In this document: piece by piece, positions 4,761-11,283 of the stretch
Position numbering within the stretch: position 1 is the stretch's first letter
How the letters are laid out: the number at the start of each line of letters is the position of its first letter
Assembly (NCBI GenBank): GCA_002471375.1
Contig: DKPV01000012.1
Span: 1-12,609 of the forward strand
From: Flavobacteriales bacterium UBA7325
GTDB lineage: Bacteria; Bacteroidota; Bacteroidia; Flavobacteriales_D; Crocinitomicaceae
Direction: 5' to 3'
DNA: 12,609 nt
The notes under the pieces: generated by a model
Seen by the model: the letters and a program-made list of their open reading frames with translations, nothing else
What the model was told of the DNA's origin: nothing
Databases searched by the model: none
Translations under genes and position numbers: made by a program

Positions 4761-7142
4761 ATGTACGTAGTAAAAAGAGATGGAAGAAAAGAGGCTGTAA
4801 AGTTTGACAAAATTACAGCGCGTATCGCAAAGATGTGCTATGGATTAGATCCACTAGTATCACCTGAAGCGGTAGCAATGAAAGTAATAGAAGGATTATT
4901 TGATGGAGTTACTACGACTCAATTAGACAACCTTGCGGCTGAGGTAGCTGCAGCAAAAACAATTGATCACCCAGATTACGCACTGCTTGCTTCGCGTATC
5001 GCGGTATCTAATTTGCACAAAGAAACAAAGAAGACTTGGTCTGATGTTGTTGAAGATATGTATAACTACATTGACCCTAAAACTGGTGAAGTTGCGGCGC
5101 TAATCAGTGATGAGGTATATACAATCATTCAAGAAAACAAAGATCGGCTTGATTCAAGCATTATTTATGATCGTGATTTCCGTTACGATTATTTTGGGTT
5201 CAAAACACTGACACGTTCATACTTGTTGAAAATGGAAGGTCAAATTGTTGAGCGTCCACAGCATATGTTGATGCGTGTATCGGTTGGGATTCATAAAAAT
5301 GATATTGATGCTGCCATCAAGACTTACAACTTAATGTCTGAGGGTTGGTTTACACACGCTACACCTACGTTGTTTAATTCAGGCACACCAAAACCGCAAA
5401 TGTCATCTTGCTTCCTTTTGACGACAAAAGAAGATAGCATTGAAGGGATTTATGACACATTGAAATCATGTGCGCAAATTTCACAATCAGCAGGTGGAAT
5501 TGGATTGGCTATTCATGATATTCGTGCAACAGGCTCTTACATTAAGGGAACTAACGGTGAGTCTAATGGAATTGTTCCAATGCTACGTGTGTTTAATGAC
5601 ACTGCGCGTTATGTAGACCAAGGTGGAGGAAAACGTAAAGGTTCTTTCGCAATCTACATTGAGCCATGGCATGCTGATGTTTTTGATTTCCTTGACTTGA
5701 AAAAGAATCATGGTAAAGAAGAGCAACGTGCGCGTGATTTATTCTATGCATTATGGATTCCAGATTTATTCATGAAGCGTGTGAAAGAAAACGGTGATTG
5801 GACATTAATGTGCCCGCATGAATGTAAAGGACTTTCTGATACACATGGTGCAGAGTTTGAAGCGTTATATACGAAATACGAGAAAGAAGGAAAAGGTAGA
5901 AAAACAATCAAAGCTCAAGATCTTTGGTTTAAAGTGCTTGAGTCTCAAATTGAGACTGGAACACCTTACATGTTGTACAAAGATGCTGCGAACAGTAAAT
6001 CAAACCAGCAAAACTTAGGTACAATTAAATCTTCAAACTTATGTACAGAGATTATTGAGTACACTGCGCCGGATGAAGTTGCCGTCTGTAACTTGGCATC
6101 TCTAGCCTTACCTAAATATGTTACTGAAGAGAAGACATTCGACCACGATCGATTATTCGAAGTAACATACCAGGCAACGTTGAACTTAAACAGAATTATT
6201 GACGGGAATTATTACCCAGTTGAAGAGGCGCGTAACTCTAACATGCGTCACCGTCCAATCGGACTTGGTGTTCAAGGGTTGGCTGATGCATTCATCAATT
6301 TAGGTCTTCCATTTGAATCTCCAGAAGCAAGAAAATTGAATTCTGAGATCTTTGAAACGATTTATTATGCTTCGATGACAGCGTCTAAGGATCTTGCGAA
6401 GAAAGATGGACCTTATGAGTCAATTGAAGGATCGCCAGTATCTAAAGGAATTTTCCAATTCGACATGTGGAACGTTACTCCATCTAGTCGCTGGGAATGG
6501 GATGTGTTGAAAGAAGAAGTAAAAGAGTACGGTGTACGTAACTCATTATTGTTAGCACCAATGCCAACTGCATCAACAGCACAAATCCTTGGAAACAACG
6601 AGTGTTTTGAGCCATATACTTCGAACATATATACACGAAGAGTACTTTCTGGGGAGTTCATTATTGTGAACAAGCACTTATTGAAGGATCTAGTGAGAGA
6701 AGGACTATGGGACAACAGCATGCGTCAGAAAATTATGGCGGCTAATGGCTCTGTCCAAAACATTCAAGAGGTACCACAACGATTGAAAGACCTTTACAAA
6801 ACAGCATGGGAAATTTCGCAAAAGGCGATTATTGATCAAGCTGCTGATCGTGGAGCATTTATCTGTCAATCACAGTCTTTGAATATTTTCATGGAGAATG
6901 CAAACTTTGGGAAACTAACGTCAATGCACTTCTACGGATGGGAAAAAGGATTGAAAACAGGGATGTATTACCTGAGAACTAAAGCGGCAACTGATGCGAT
7001 TAAATTTACGATCGACAAAGAAGCAATCGCTGAACCAACTGAAGCAGTAGTTGATACGAGAACGCCAGAACAAATTGAGCAAGATGCTATTGCAGCATGT
7101 TCAATCGAAAACGGTGAAGATTGCGAAGCTTGCGGAAGCTGA
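4761..7142 (+). CDS. nrdA: Class Ia ribonucleoside-diphosphate reductase, alpha subunit
   Basis: Catalytic (R1) subunit, 793 aa, reducing NDPs to dNDPs with the radical supplied by NrdB. Residues 1-90 form the ATP cone (VKRDGRKEAVKFDKITARI) that senses ATP/dATP, so overall activity is probably allosterically controlled. Active-site residues are C217 (SSCFLL) and C443 (VCNLASLAL), the redox pair; C428, the thiyl radical, in SSNLCTEI; and N426 and E430. Y736-Y737 (GMYYLRT) carry the radical transfer path. The C-terminal tail ends DCEACGS, with C788 and C791 able to re-reduce the active site by thioredoxin relay. Numbering is offset from mouse R1 by only one residue, and stretches such as PMPTASTAQILGNNE are nearly identical, so this is the eukaryote-like class Ia type. 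It follows nrdB by 60 bp and is ended by a hairpin terminator. The ATG fits the family N-terminus exactly. Confidence 0.98.
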   Translation: MYVVKRDGRKEAVKFDKITARIAKMCYGLDPLVSPEAVAMKVIEGLFDGVTTTQLDNLAAEVAAAKTIDHPDYALLASRIAVSNLHKETKKTWSDVVEDMYNYIDPKTGEVAALISDEVYTIIQENKDRLDSSIIYDRDFRYDYFGFKTLTRSYLLKMEGQIVERPQHMLMRVSVGIHKNDIDAAIKTYNLMSEGWFTHATPTLFNSGTPKPQMSSCFLLTTKEDSIEGIYDTLKSCAQISQSAGGIGLAIHDIRATGSYIKGTNGESNGIVPMLRVFNDTARYVDQGGGKRKGSFAIYIEPWHADVFDFLDLKKNHGKEEQRARDLFYALWIPDLFMKRVKENGDWTLMCPHECKGLSDTHGAEFEALYTKYEKEGKGRKTIKAQDLWFKVLESQIETGTPYMLYKDAANSKSNQQNLGTIKSSNLCTEIIEYTAPDEVAVCNLASLALPKYVTEEKTFDHDRLFEVTYQATLNLNRIIDGNYYPVEEARNSNMRHRPIGLGVQGLADAFINLGLPFESPEARKLNSEIFETIYYASMTASKDLAKKDGPYESIEGSPVSKGIFQFDMWNVTPSSRWEWDVLKEEVKEYGVRNSLLLAPMPTASTAQILGNNECFEPYTSNIYTRRVLSGEFIIVNKHLLKDLVREGLWDNSMRQKIMAANGSVQNIQEVPQRLKDLYKTAWEISQKAIIDQAADRGAFICQSQSLNIFMENANFGKLTSMHFYGWEKGLKTGMYYLRTKAATDAIKFTIDKEAIAEPTEAVVDTRTPEQIEQDAIAACSIENGEDCEACGS

Positions 7143-7163
7143 TTAATCAGAAATAATTGAATT

Positions 7164-7196
7164 AAGGATCCCTCGTATTTGAATCGGGGGATCTTT
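7164..7196 (+). terminator. Intrinsic terminator of nrdBA
   Basis: AAGGATCCCTCG (7164-7175) pairs with CGGGGGATCTTT (7185-7196) over 12 positions (two G-U pairs) around a 9-nt loop, 21 bp after the nrdA stop. Only a short T stretch follows, but the stem is long and GC-rich. Confidence 0.75.
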
Positions 7197-7209
7197 GGTT
7201 ATAACTGAT

Positions 7210-7225
7210 GATGTATTTTTACATC
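7210..7225. repeat. Small hairpin GATGTA-TTTT-TACATC
   Basis: Perfect 6-bp inverted repeat with a TTTT loop, in the gap between the nrdA terminator and the next gene. It is weak (AT-rich) and could be a regulator half-site pair or chance. Confidence 0.3.
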
Positions 7226-7297
7226 GTACTGATACATAGTCTTCTTTTATTGACAGGAAGATTCTGATTTAGTTAAAAATGGCTAGTTTAACACCCG

Positions 7298-7849
7298 ATG
7301 AAGCTATTCTTAGTAGAGGTATGGAAAAAAAGCAAAGTAACCTTCGTTCTTTTTAGTTCGATTATTCTTCTAACCTTCTACTGTACATTCGTTCAGTTCG
7401 AGATTACTCCTTTTTTCTTGTGGGCACATTATTCTGAACAGCAATCTCCTCAAGAATCATATGAACGAATATATGTCCGCGTGAATGGGGAATTACTTGA
7501 TCTTCCTTCAATCGCCCGCTCTACGAGAGAAATGATTCAAATTCCAACAGAAGAATTCTGTAAACTGAAGGAAAGTAATTTCGAAAACATCACATCTTCC
7601 ATAATCCGAATAAAATGGAAAGGAAAGTTCTCGGATGAGTTTGTGGAAGGCTTCATTACTCAAGTAACAAGCACAAAAGAAGACGAAAATAAATTTCTAC
7701 CATGGCTATCTCGGTATGTCGAAAGAACATGTGACGTTAAAGTCGAAACGATAGAAGTTGGAATTTTGGATATTGTGCCAACTTACAAGAATGGTAAGCG
7801 ATCTGCAAAGAAGATGAACCTTGAGCCAATTGCAAGTTTAGAACGATGA
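7298..7849 (+). CDS. Hypothetical membrane-anchored protein (one N-terminal TM)
   Basis: A 183-aa protein I do not recognise. A basic N-terminus (VEVWKKSK) precedes one hydrophobic segment (about 14-34, VTFVLFSSIILLTFYCTF), without a clear signal-peptidase site, so it is likely an anchored protein with the remaining 150 residues outside the cytoplasmic membrane. That part is mixed, with a strand-like stretch YERIYVRVNGELLDLP (55-70), two cysteines (C88, C145) that could form a disulfide, and a basic tail. Its stop overlaps the next start by 4 bp (ATGA), so it is almost certainly translated together with the HTTM-like membrane protein, and the two may form a complex. The ATG at 7298 is preferred because it gives a compact positive-inside N-terminus; an upstream ATG at 7279 is in another frame and closes after 25 codons. 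No strong promoter is visible in the 100 bp before it. Confidence 0.75.
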   Translation: MKLFLVEVWKKSKVTFVLFSSIILLTFYCTFVQFEITPFFLWAHYSEQQSPQESYERIYVRVNGELLDLPSIARSTREMIQIPTEEFCKLKESNFENITSSIIRIKWKGKFSDEFVEGFITQVTSTKEDENKFLPWLSRYVERTCDVKVETIEVGILDIVPTYKNGKRSAKKMNLEPIASLER

Positions 7850-8694
7850 TATTCGAATTCAACAATAAGTCTAGAGCGATATTGACGCGAGTGGTCTTTT
7901 CATGGATCCTTGCAGTGCTCCTTTATCAATGGAGTGCAGGTCTATTGATTTCACAGTTGGAGTCACCAGTGTTAATCAGAACAGACATAGATCTAACTTA
8001 TTGGCTCATACATTGGACAGGTCTTGTTGAGTTAATATCTCAAAATTACTGGGGAGGAATAGTCTTTAACATATTGCTATTCGGCTTTACGATTAGCGCT
8101 ATAGTATGGCCTAAGAAATTAGTGTTTACCATACTCTCCACCTTAACGTTTATTCTCTATTTGATTAGCCTCAACTCATTCATGAGCTGGCATTACCACA
8201 ACATAATTACGCTCTTATTTTTGTTGTTGCCTTTTTGCACGAGCACCATCAAACAATTCTCAATTTGGTTTGCTGGAGCACGCTATGCGCTACTCTATGT
8301 TTATGCTTCTGCTGCTATATGGAAGCTTGCCCGAGGCTCAGTTTTTAATCCAGGACAGATGCGTTGGCTTATAGACCATAACTATTTAGACCGAATGGCA
8401 GAAAAGACCTTTGATCCCTCCTTTTTTGAGCAAATTATGATTTCACTAATGGATCACCCCGCCTTAATGGATGGACTTTTGATAATGGGTGTAACCATGG
8501 AAGCGGTATTCATAGTTGGGTTCTTTACACGAAAGTTCGATGTTGCCCTTATTGTTATAGGAATAACGTTTCATGTTTTTACAACCATCTTGGTAGATGT
8601 ATCGTTCATTCAATTGTGGATAATATTCATCACTTTGATCCCTTTCCAGAAATGGACAGGGATCAATAGGTTTGCAATAAATAGGATGTTTTAA
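7846..8694 (+). CDS. Multi-pass membrane protein, HTTM/VKGC-like
   Basis: A 282-aa integral membrane protein with about seven or eight hydrophobic segments, roughly at 15-36, 70-88, 92-110, 118-133, 145-160, 209-228, 232-252 and 254-268. The features LNSFMSWHYHNIITLLFLLLPF (108-130, with paired His), ARYALLYVYASAAIWKLARG (145-164) and GITFHVFTTILVDVSFIQLW (239-258) resemble the horizontally transferred transmembrane (HTTM) domain related to vitamin K-dependent gamma-carboxylase, and more loosely DoxX-type proteins. A bacterial carboxylase activity is not established, and only part of the VKGC architecture is present: there is no C-terminal extracytoplasmic domain. The role is unknown. Translation is coupled to the single-TM gene upstream through an ATGA overlap. 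Its stop codon overlaps that of the convergent DUF3109 gene, with no terminator between them. The membrane call is strong, the family call moderate. Confidence 0.8.
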   Translation: MIFEFNNKSRAILTRVVFSWILAVLLYQWSAGLLISQLESPVLIRTDIDLTYWLIHWTGLVELISQNYWGGIVFNILLFGFTISAIVWPKKLVFTILSTLTFILYLISLNSFMSWHYHNIITLLFLLLPFCTSTIKQFSIWFAGARYALLYVYASAAIWKLARGSVFNPGQMRWLIDHNYLDRMAEKTFDPSFFEQIMISLMDHPALMDGLLIMGVTMEAVFIVGFFTRKFDVALIVIGITFHVFTTILVDVSFIQLWIIFITLIPFQKWTGINRFAINRMF

Positions 8695-9266
8695 CGATTT
8701 TTAATCTCACTAGCCACAACCTCAAGCTCTTTAAAGAACTCTTCTCCAAAGGCTCGAACTAATGGTTCTTTTAGGAATTTGTATACTGGAACATCCAACT
8801 TATCTCCACAATCACAGGCAGGCTCACAAATTTTCCACTCATCATAGTTAAGCGCTGTGAAATCATTGAATTTCTTAGTCCGGATAGGGTATAAATGACA
8901 AGAGAGAGGCTTTTTAAAGTCCAACTTTCCGGCTAAATGTGCTTGCTCAACAGAGCACTTTGTAATCCCGTTTTCATCAAAAAAAACGAAGGCGCATTCA
9001 GCATCGTTCACCAAAGTAGTCACAGGTTCATTGTCCTGGTCCATATAGAAAACACCCGTTTTATCAATTGCCTCAATTCCCTCCTTTCGCATATAGGGCT
9101 TAATGACTTCAAGGTTGTCTTCGAGTATGTCCACCTCCTCTAATGTGAGCGGGGCTCCAGCATCACCTTCAATACAGCACGCACCTTTACAAGCACTAAG
9201 ATCACACACAAATTTTCTGTCAAAAATTTGAGTTGATACGACTTTGTCTTTTACTTCAACCAGCAT
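8691..9266 (-). CDS. DUF3109 family cysteine-rich protein
   Basis: A 191-aa cytosolic-looking protein of the DUF3109 family, common in Bacteroidota and of unproven function. It contains ten cysteines in three clusters: C21-x4-C26-x3-CC(30-31) in FVCDLSACKGACC, then C91, C104 and C123 (LSCHLYPIR), then C147-x3-C151-x-C153. The first cluster resembles the CxxxCxxCC pattern of the YkgJ zinc/iron-chelating family, so metal or Fe-S binding is plausible but inferred. No signal peptide or TM segment is seen. The ATG at 9266 fits the family N-terminus (MLVEVKDKVVSTQIFDRKFVC). Upstream on its strand is GACCTTTG, a one-mismatch -7 box, without a well-spaced TTG. The gene is single, with its end overlapping the HTTM-like gene, and diverges from rimP. 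Confidence 0.85.
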   Translation of the reverse strand: MLVEVKDKVVSTQIFDRKFVCDLSACKGACCIEGDAGAPLTLEEVDILEDNLEVIKPYMRKEGIEAIDKTGVFYMDQDNEPVTTLVNDAECAFVFFDENGITKCSVEQAHLAGKLDFKKPLSCHLYPIRTKKFNDFTALNYDEWKICEPACDCGDKLDVPVYKFLKEPLVRAFGEEFFKELEVVASEIKNR

Positions 9267-9363
9267 ATTCTCGATTTATACAAAGGTCTGAAAAAGAAAC
9301 GACATTAATGATCAAAATCTGGTCTCCAGTGCCTTGTATAGCTGACAGCAATGATGAAGAAAC

Positions 9364-9393
9364 TTGTTAAATAAAAAAATACACGTATATTTG
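9364..9393 (+). promoter_or_regulatory. Promoter of rimP-nusA-infB operon
   Basis: TTG (9364-9366), a 19-bp AT-rich spacer, and TATATTTG (9386-9393) match the Bacteroidota/Flavobacterium consensus TTG-N17-23-TAnnTTTG exactly. This is the best promoter in the window. The transcript should start near 9400, giving a leader of about 55 nt before rimP. Confidence 0.75.
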
Positions 9394-9403
9394 CAGCACA
9401 TTC

Positions 9404-9451
9404 ATGATGGATATTAAAGAACGAGGGGACATGAGTCCCCTCTTTTTGTAA
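9404..9451 (+). other. Possible 15-codon leader ORF through the rimP attenuator
   Basis: An ATG just downstream of the predicted transcript start opens a 15-codon frame (MMDIKERGDMSPLFL) that passes through the whole terminator hairpin and stops at TAA 9449-9451, 3 bp before the rimP ATG. A translating ribosome would melt the hairpin. It may equally be chance; there is no codon bias for one regulated amino acid. Confidence 0.3.
9423..9447 (+). terminator. Intrinsic terminator/attenuator in rimP leader
   Basis: GAGGGGAC (9423-9430) pairs perfectly with GTCCCCTC (9435-9442) around ATGA, followed directly by TTTTT (9443-9447). This is a textbook intrinsic terminator, yet it lies about 30 bp after the -7 box and only 7 bp before the rimP ATG, inside the leader of its own operon. 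It would yield an RNA of about 48 nt unless read through. No upstream plus-strand gene needs a terminator here: the nearest, at 8694, is more than 700 bp away and separated by a minus-strand gene. Hence attenuation is the natural reading. Confidence 0.75.
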
Positions 9452-9454
9452 CTG

Positions 9455-9934
9455 ATGATTAGTAAAAAGAAAGTATTAGCGCTCATTGATGAGAGGATTG
9501 CAGAACTGGATAACGGACTGTTTGTTGTTGAATTAAACATATCATCTGCCAACGTGATTCAAGTGGAGCTTGATAAGTACGAAGGGAATGTATCTGTTGA
9601 TGATTGTATTCGAGTATCAAGGAATGTTGAACATAACCTTGATCGAGAAGAGCAAGATTTTGAACTTACAGTAACATCTGCTGGTTTGGATCGAGGTTTA
9701 CGCGTTTTACCTCAGTATGTAAAAAACATAGGTCGAGACGTTAAAGTTAAGATGTCTGAAGGTTCTGGTAAACTAGAGGGTACATTGATCGCTGCCACTG
9801 AGGAAAGCATAACGTTGCAAACAACTCGAAAAGAGCGCATCGAAGGAAAGAAGAAAAAAGAAACCATTGTGGAAGACCACGTCATCCCGATGGAGAATAT
9901 AAGACAAACGAAGGTAGTACTGTCCTTTAAGTGA
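9455..9934 (+). CDS. rimP: Ribosome maturation factor RimP
   Basis: A 159-aa cytosolic assembly factor for the 30S subunit. It has the two-domain RimP layout: an alpha/beta N-terminal domain (about 1-85) with DCIRVSRNVEHNLD and EDFELTVTSAGLDRGL-like signature (here QDFELTVTSAGLDRGL, 67-82), and a beta-rich SH3-like C-terminal domain (about 86-159). Many RimP proteins read VSSPGLDRPL here; Pro is replaced by Ala at 76 and Gly at 81, which is common outside the proteobacteria. A lysine-rich insertion (KERIEGKKKKET, 126-137) lies in the C-terminal domain. First gene of the classical rimP-nusA-infB operon; nusA follows after 44 bp. The ATG at 9455 matches the family start. The leader immediately before it contains the promoter and a probable attenuator. 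Confidence 0.95.
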   Translation: MISKKKVLALIDERIAELDNGLFVVELNISSANVIQVELDKYEGNVSVDDCIRVSRNVEHNLDREEQDFELTVTSAGLDRGLRVLPQYVKNIGRDVKVKMSEGSGKLEGTLIAATEESITLQTTRKERIEGKKKKETIVEDHVIPMENIRQTKVVLSFK

Positions 9935-9978
9935 TGGTCACCTTTGAATTATTAAGCGAACAATAAATAAGTAGAAAA

Positions 9979-11214
9979 ATGGACAGTTTAGAATTGATCG
10001 AATCGTTTTCGGAGTTCAAGGAACTGAAGAACATTGATAAGCAAACGATGCAACACGTTCTTGAGGACGTGTTTCGTGCGATGCTTAAAAAGAAGTTCAA
10101 TACAGATGAGCACATCGATGTAATTGTGAATATCGATAAAGGTGATGTTCAAATCTTCCTTAATAAAGAAATCGTTGATAACGGCGAGGTGGAAGATGTT
10201 AACACAGAGATTGCCTACGACGATGCAATTAAAATCGAGCCTGATTTTGAAATCGGAGAGGAGGTTACAGAAGAGTTCAAGTTTAATGACTTTGGGCGTA
10301 GAAATATTCTATCGCTTCGTCAAAACTTGATTTCTAGAATCATGGAGCTTGAAAAAGATCACCTTTACAAACTTTACAAAGAACGTATTGGGGATATCAT
10401 CACTGGTGAGGTTTACCAAGTTTGGAAGAAAGAAATCATGGTTCTTGATGATGAAGGAAATGAATTGTTACTTCCTAAATCTGAGCAGATTCCTTCTGAT
10501 TATTTCAAAAAAGGAGAGTCTATTCGCGCTGTAGTTGCAAAAGTAGACATGCGTAATAGCAGTCCAGTAATTATCTTATCAAGAACTGCAGGTGAATTCT
10601 TAGAGCGTTTGTTCGAGCTAGAGGTTCCTGAGGTGTTTGACGGGTTGATTACAATCAAGAGAATTGTTCGTGAACCAGGTGAGCGTGCGAAAGTGGCGGT
10701 AGAGTCATACGATGATCGTGTAGATCCAGTAGGAGCATGTGTTGGTATGAAAGGTTCTCGAATTCATGGAATCGTTCGTGAGTTGAGAAATGAGAACATC
10801 GATGTAATTAATTATACGAGCAACCCACAGTTGTTCATTCAACGTGCTTTATCTCCAGCGAAAATCACTTCGATTGAAATCGATGAGGAAGCAGCTAGAG
10901 CAAAGGTTTTCTTGAAGCCAGACCAAGTTTCACTTGCAATCGGTAAAGGGGGACACAATATTAAGTTAGGTGGACGCTTAACAGGATATGAATTAGATGT
11001 TTACCGCGAAGGTGAAGTTGACATTGAAGATGTTGATTTAGAAGAGTTTGCGGATGAAATCGATTCATGGATTATAGATGAATTGAAAGCAATAGGATGT
11101 GATACGGCGAAGTCTGTATTAGAAATCTCAGTAGTTGATCTTGAAAAAAGAACAGATCTTGAGGATGAAACCATCAAGGAAGTGTTTAAAATACTACAAT
11201 CTGAGTTCGAGTAA
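9979..11214 (+). CDS. nusA: Transcription termination/antitermination factor NusA
   Basis: A 411-aa RNA polymerase-associated factor that affects pausing, intrinsic termination and antitermination. Domains in order: N-terminal RNAP-binding domain (about 1-130), S1 domain (about 136-202, beginning ERIGDIITGEVYQV), KH1 with GMKGSRI (256-262) and its preceding DPVGACV, and KH2 with GKGGHNI (322-328). An acidic tail (about 345-411) contains one helix-hairpin-like unit (IIDELKAIGCDTAKSVLEIS) rather than the two full acidic repeats of E. coli NusA. The length is typical of Bacteroidota NusA, shorter than the 495 aa of E. coli. As a terminator-modulating factor encoded just behind a leader terminator, it may feed back on its own operon; this is inference. 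The ATG gives the family N-terminus. infB follows after 69 bp. Confidence 0.96.
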   Translation: MDSLELIESFSEFKELKNIDKQTMQHVLEDVFRAMLKKKFNTDEHIDVIVNIDKGDVQIFLNKEIVDNGEVEDVNTEIAYDDAIKIEPDFEIGEEVTEEFKFNDFGRRNILSLRQNLISRIMELEKDHLYKLYKERIGDIITGEVYQVWKKEIMVLDDEGNELLLPKSEQIPSDYFKKGESIRAVVAKVDMRNSSPVIILSRTAGEFLERLFELEVPEVFDGLITIKRIVREPGERAKVAVESYDDRVDPVGACVGMKGSRIHGIVRELRNENIDVINYTSNPQLFIQRALSPAKITSIEIDEEAARAKVFLKPDQVSLAIGKGGHNIKLGGRLTGYELDVYREGEVDIEDVDLEEFADEIDSWIIDELKAIGCDTAKSVLEISVVDLEKRTDLEDETIKEVFKILQSEFE

Positions 11215-11283
11215 ATCGACGCAATTAAGTATATTTAGACACCTAAAAAAGAAACAGTAACCGAGAGGGCGCACAAAGCGATT

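Noticed and set aside
6413..6721. 102-codon minus-strand frame inside nrdA
   Set aside because: Lies wholly within a highly conserved coding region and has no features of its own.
7279..7353. A 25-codon frame starting just before the single-TM protein gene
   Set aside because: It overlaps the better-supported longer frame and has no conserved or structural feature.
9281..9288. Minus-strand GACCTTTG as the DUF3109 promoter
   Set aside because: First base mismatches the -7 consensus and the nearest TTG is 24 bp away, outside the usual spacing; too weak to list.
11232..11239. TATATTTA in the nusA-infB gap as an internal infB promoter
   Set aside because: The last base departs from TAnnTTTG and no TTG lies 17-23 bp upstream.
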